6,180 bases of DNA from an uncultured Oscillospiraceae bacterium. GTDB taxonomy: Bacteria > Bacillota > Clostridia > Oscillospirales > Oscillospiraceae. Position numbers and translations under genes: made by a program. A model generated the notes under the pieces. It ran no database searches. It was not told the DNA's origin and was given only the letters and a program-made list of their open reading frames with translations. Shown in pieces: positions 5,467 to 6,180 of the stretch; the stretch's first letter is position 1; each line of letters opens with the position of its first letter. Where the stretch lies: contig CAKUND010000107.1 in NCBI GenBank assembly GCA_934668295.1, forward strand, positions 1 to 6,180, written 5' to 3'.

Positions 5467-5868
5467 ATGCTGAGCGAACAGGAGCTTTTGGAAATGGAGC
5501 GGCCCGTCTCCACGCGCCATGCGCCGATGCGGCGCTGTGACCGTGCGGCGCAGTTTGCGCCGTTCGCCGCGCTGAGCGGCTTTGGCGACGCGGTACAGGA
5601 GGCCGGACGGCTGACACAGGAGCAGATCGAATTGACGGGGAGCGGGCGTGAGGCGCTGAACGAGGCGCTTGTGCGGCTTGCAGCCCGTCTGCCGGAGCAG
5701 CCGGAGGTACGCATCACCTATTTTCAGCCCGATGTCAGAAAATCCGGCGGTATCTACCGCACGATCTCTGCCCGCGTCCGCAGGCTTGACGCGGACGCGC
5801 AGGTCCTGCTTCTGACAGACGGCGCCCGGATCCCGTTTGACGCGCTGCTCAGTATCAACAGTCTTTGA
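5467..5868 (+). CDS. YolD-like family protein
   Basis: A 133-residue soluble protein of the YolD-like family, with the clostridial signature DRAAQFAPFAAL (25-36), a helical, acidic middle (about 41-75) and a C-terminal beta-rich half with KSGG (92-95) and LLLTDGARIPFDALLSI (114-130). Its molecular role is not established. In Bacillus and in mobile elements, yolD genes commonly sit next to Y-family (UmuC/UvrX-like) DNA polymerases, which suggests a role in DNA-damage tolerance. No polymerase gene is present here, so this is an orphan copy. The ATG at 5467 is preferred over the in-frame GTG at 5443, because the GTG lies upstream of the predicted transcription start and the Shine-Dalgarno GGGAGG (5451-5456) is ten bases before the ATG. 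A palindrome beside its promoter suggests specific regulation. Family assignment is confident; function is inferred. Confidence 0.85.
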   Translation: MLSEQELLEMERPVSTRHAPMRRCDRAAQFAPFAALSGFGDAVQEAGRLTQEQIELTGSGREALNEALVRLAARLPEQPEVRITYFQPDVRKSGGIYRTISARVRRLDADAQVLLLTDGARIPFDALLSINSL

Positions 5869-5873
5869 TTGCA

Positions 5874-5908
5874 GAAATCCCCGGCATGCAGTGCATGCCG
5901 GGGATTTC
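5874..5908. terminator. Perfect 16-bp hairpin after the YolD-like gene, likely terminator
   Basis: Positions 5874-5889 (GAAATCCCCGGCATGC) pair perfectly with 5893-5908 around an AGT loop, five bases after the stop codon. It ends in GGGGATTTC with only three T residues and no T tract beyond, so it may need Rho-independent pausing on a weak tract or act as an RNA-end stabiliser. The A residues that follow (5919-5924) do not make it a good terminator for the other strand either. Confidence 0.6.
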
Positions 5909-5946
5909 ACAGTCTGTCAAAAAAGTCCCAAAATCGTCTCGAGATC

Positions 5947-5955
5947 TGGTATAAT
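5947..5955 (+). promoter_or_regulatory. Extended -10 promoter for a small RNA
   Basis: TGGTATAAT carries a perfect -10 box (5950-5955) and a TG extension. No good -35 box is found 16-18 bases upstream, so this is an extended -10 promoter, perhaps helped by the A-rich tract at 5919-5933. The predicted start is about 5962. Confidence 0.75.
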
Positions 5956-5961
5956 AGAGAA

Positions 5962-6061
5962 AGACCGAAAATCCTTCGGGTAATGTTCGTAGGGACACAA
6001 GTTGACACCATGTCTTGCAAGGGGGCGGACAGCGTTTGCTGTCCGCTTTCTTGCGTTTTTT
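5962..6061 (+). ncRNA. Candidate free-standing small RNA of about 100 nt, family unknown
   Basis: A promoter (5947-5955) and a strong intrinsic terminator (6017-6061) bracket about 100 bases with no convincing gene. Predicted structure: hairpin 1 CCGAA-AATCC-TTCGG (5965-5979); a linker; hairpin 2 with CAA (5998-6000) paired to TTG (6015-6017) and GACA-CCA-TGTC (6004-6014) above a GTT bulge; and the terminator hairpin. Nothing follows on the same strand, because the next gene is on the opposite strand, so it is not a leader of a downstream gene. I do not recognise it as 6S RNA, 4.5S RNA, tmRNA or a known riboswitch. The 3' end of the convergent - strand gene lies 12 bp away, so readthrough transcripts could pair with it. 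Exact ends are estimates. Confidence 0.55.
6017..6061 (+). terminator. Strong intrinsic terminator of the small RNA
   Basis: A 17-bp stem (6017-6033 with 6038-6054, including three G-T wobbles) encloses a GTTT loop, with nine uninterrupted Watson-Crick pairs at the top (GCGGACAGC/GCTGTCCGC). It is followed by G and six T residues (6056-6061). A second T run lies at 6067-6072. On the - strand no T tract follows, so it is unidirectional. Confidence 0.9.
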
Positions 6062-6073
6062 CTCTGTTTTTTA

Positions 6074-6180
6074 TTATGCGGGAAGCTGGAATACCTCACT
6101 CAAGGGCGGCGCAATGCGCGGCTGCGCCTCGCCCTGCTCCATCGCGCTGTCCACCGTGCCGATGTCGCGGTACACGATGC
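6074..6180 (-). CDS. C-terminal end of an unidentified protein (partial)
   Basis: On the - strand an open frame enters from the right edge and ends at TAA (6074-6076). It encodes 34 residues, starting IVYRDIGTVDSAMEQGE and ending in APPLSEVFQLPA. The GC-rich codon use (GTG, CGC, GGC, GAG, CAG) matches the other genes in the window, and the frame is open to the edge, which supports a real gene converging on the small RNA. I do not recognise the family from this short end. Whether it shares a terminator with the + strand is unclear, as the nearby hairpin lacks a T tract on this strand. Confidence 0.6.
   Translation of the reverse strand, partial: IVYRDIGTVDSAMEQGEAQPRIAPPLSEVFQLPA

Noticed and set aside
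4298..5617. Long - strand open frame opposite add.
   Set aside because: It is antisense to a clear adenosine deaminase with all motifs, and it spans two promoters and the palindrome of the other strand.
5962..6061. 6S RNA or a known riboswitch as identity of the small RNA.
   Set aside because: It is too short for 6S RNA and lacks its long bulged rod; there is no downstream gene on the same strand for a riboswitch to control.
5983..6180. Open + strand frame from ATG 5983 to the window edge, Cys-rich at its start.
   Set aside because: There is no ribosome site, it runs through the strong terminator, and it opposes the better-supported - strand gene end.

Overview
The window is GC-rich DNA from a member of the Firmicutes, most likely a gut clostridium of the Oscillospiraceae/Ruminococcaceae type. 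The evidence is the Gram-positive style of the ribosome binding sites (AAGGAG, GAGGAG, AGGAGG), sigma-A promoters with extended -10 boxes, a PdaA-type spore-cortex deacetylase, and a YolD-like protein carrying a DRAAQFAPFAAL motif typical of clostridia. The species cannot be named from this sequence. All complete genes lie on the + strand; one partial gene enters from the right on the - strand.

Layout. Positions 1-216 hold two tandem 108-bp non-coding repeat units (about 87% identical) that carry hairpins. Next come a glycerol-1-phosphate dehydrogenase (egsA/araM family, 260-1525) and, 28 bp later, a membrane-anchored HtrA/DegP protease with one PDZ domain (1554-2999). A strong terminator hairpin (3010-3051) closes this pair, and its 3' arm is also the Shine-Dalgarno of the next gene, a PdaA-like polysaccharide deacetylase (3052-3843). 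A 42-residue Cys/Gly/Trp-rich membrane mini-protein (3924-4052) follows, with a terminator of its own. A roughly 220-bp gene-free stretch (4104-4323) contains small hairpins and a sequence resembling dispersed intergenic repeats. An adenosine deaminase (4382-5386) has a clear sigma-A promoter. A YolD-like small protein (5467-5868) has its own promoter and a perfect 16-bp palindrome directly upstream. Positions 5962-6061 look like a free-standing, unrecognised small RNA with an extended -10 promoter and a very strong intrinsic terminator. The last 107 bp are the C-terminal end of an unidentified - strand gene that converges on it.

How the genes relate. The left half has an envelope theme: lipid-backbone glycerophosphate chemistry, extracytoplasmic protein quality control, cortex peptidoglycan modification, and a tiny membrane or spore-type protein. 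The right half is a set of independently promoted single genes (purine salvage, the YolD-like protein, the small RNA). There is no CRISPR array, insertion sequence, tRNA or rRNA. No complete new system is evident. The most unusual items are the terminator/Shine-Dalgarno overlap at pdaA, the mini-protein, the orphan small RNA, and a Glu-to-Asp change at the catalytic position of the adenosine deaminase.
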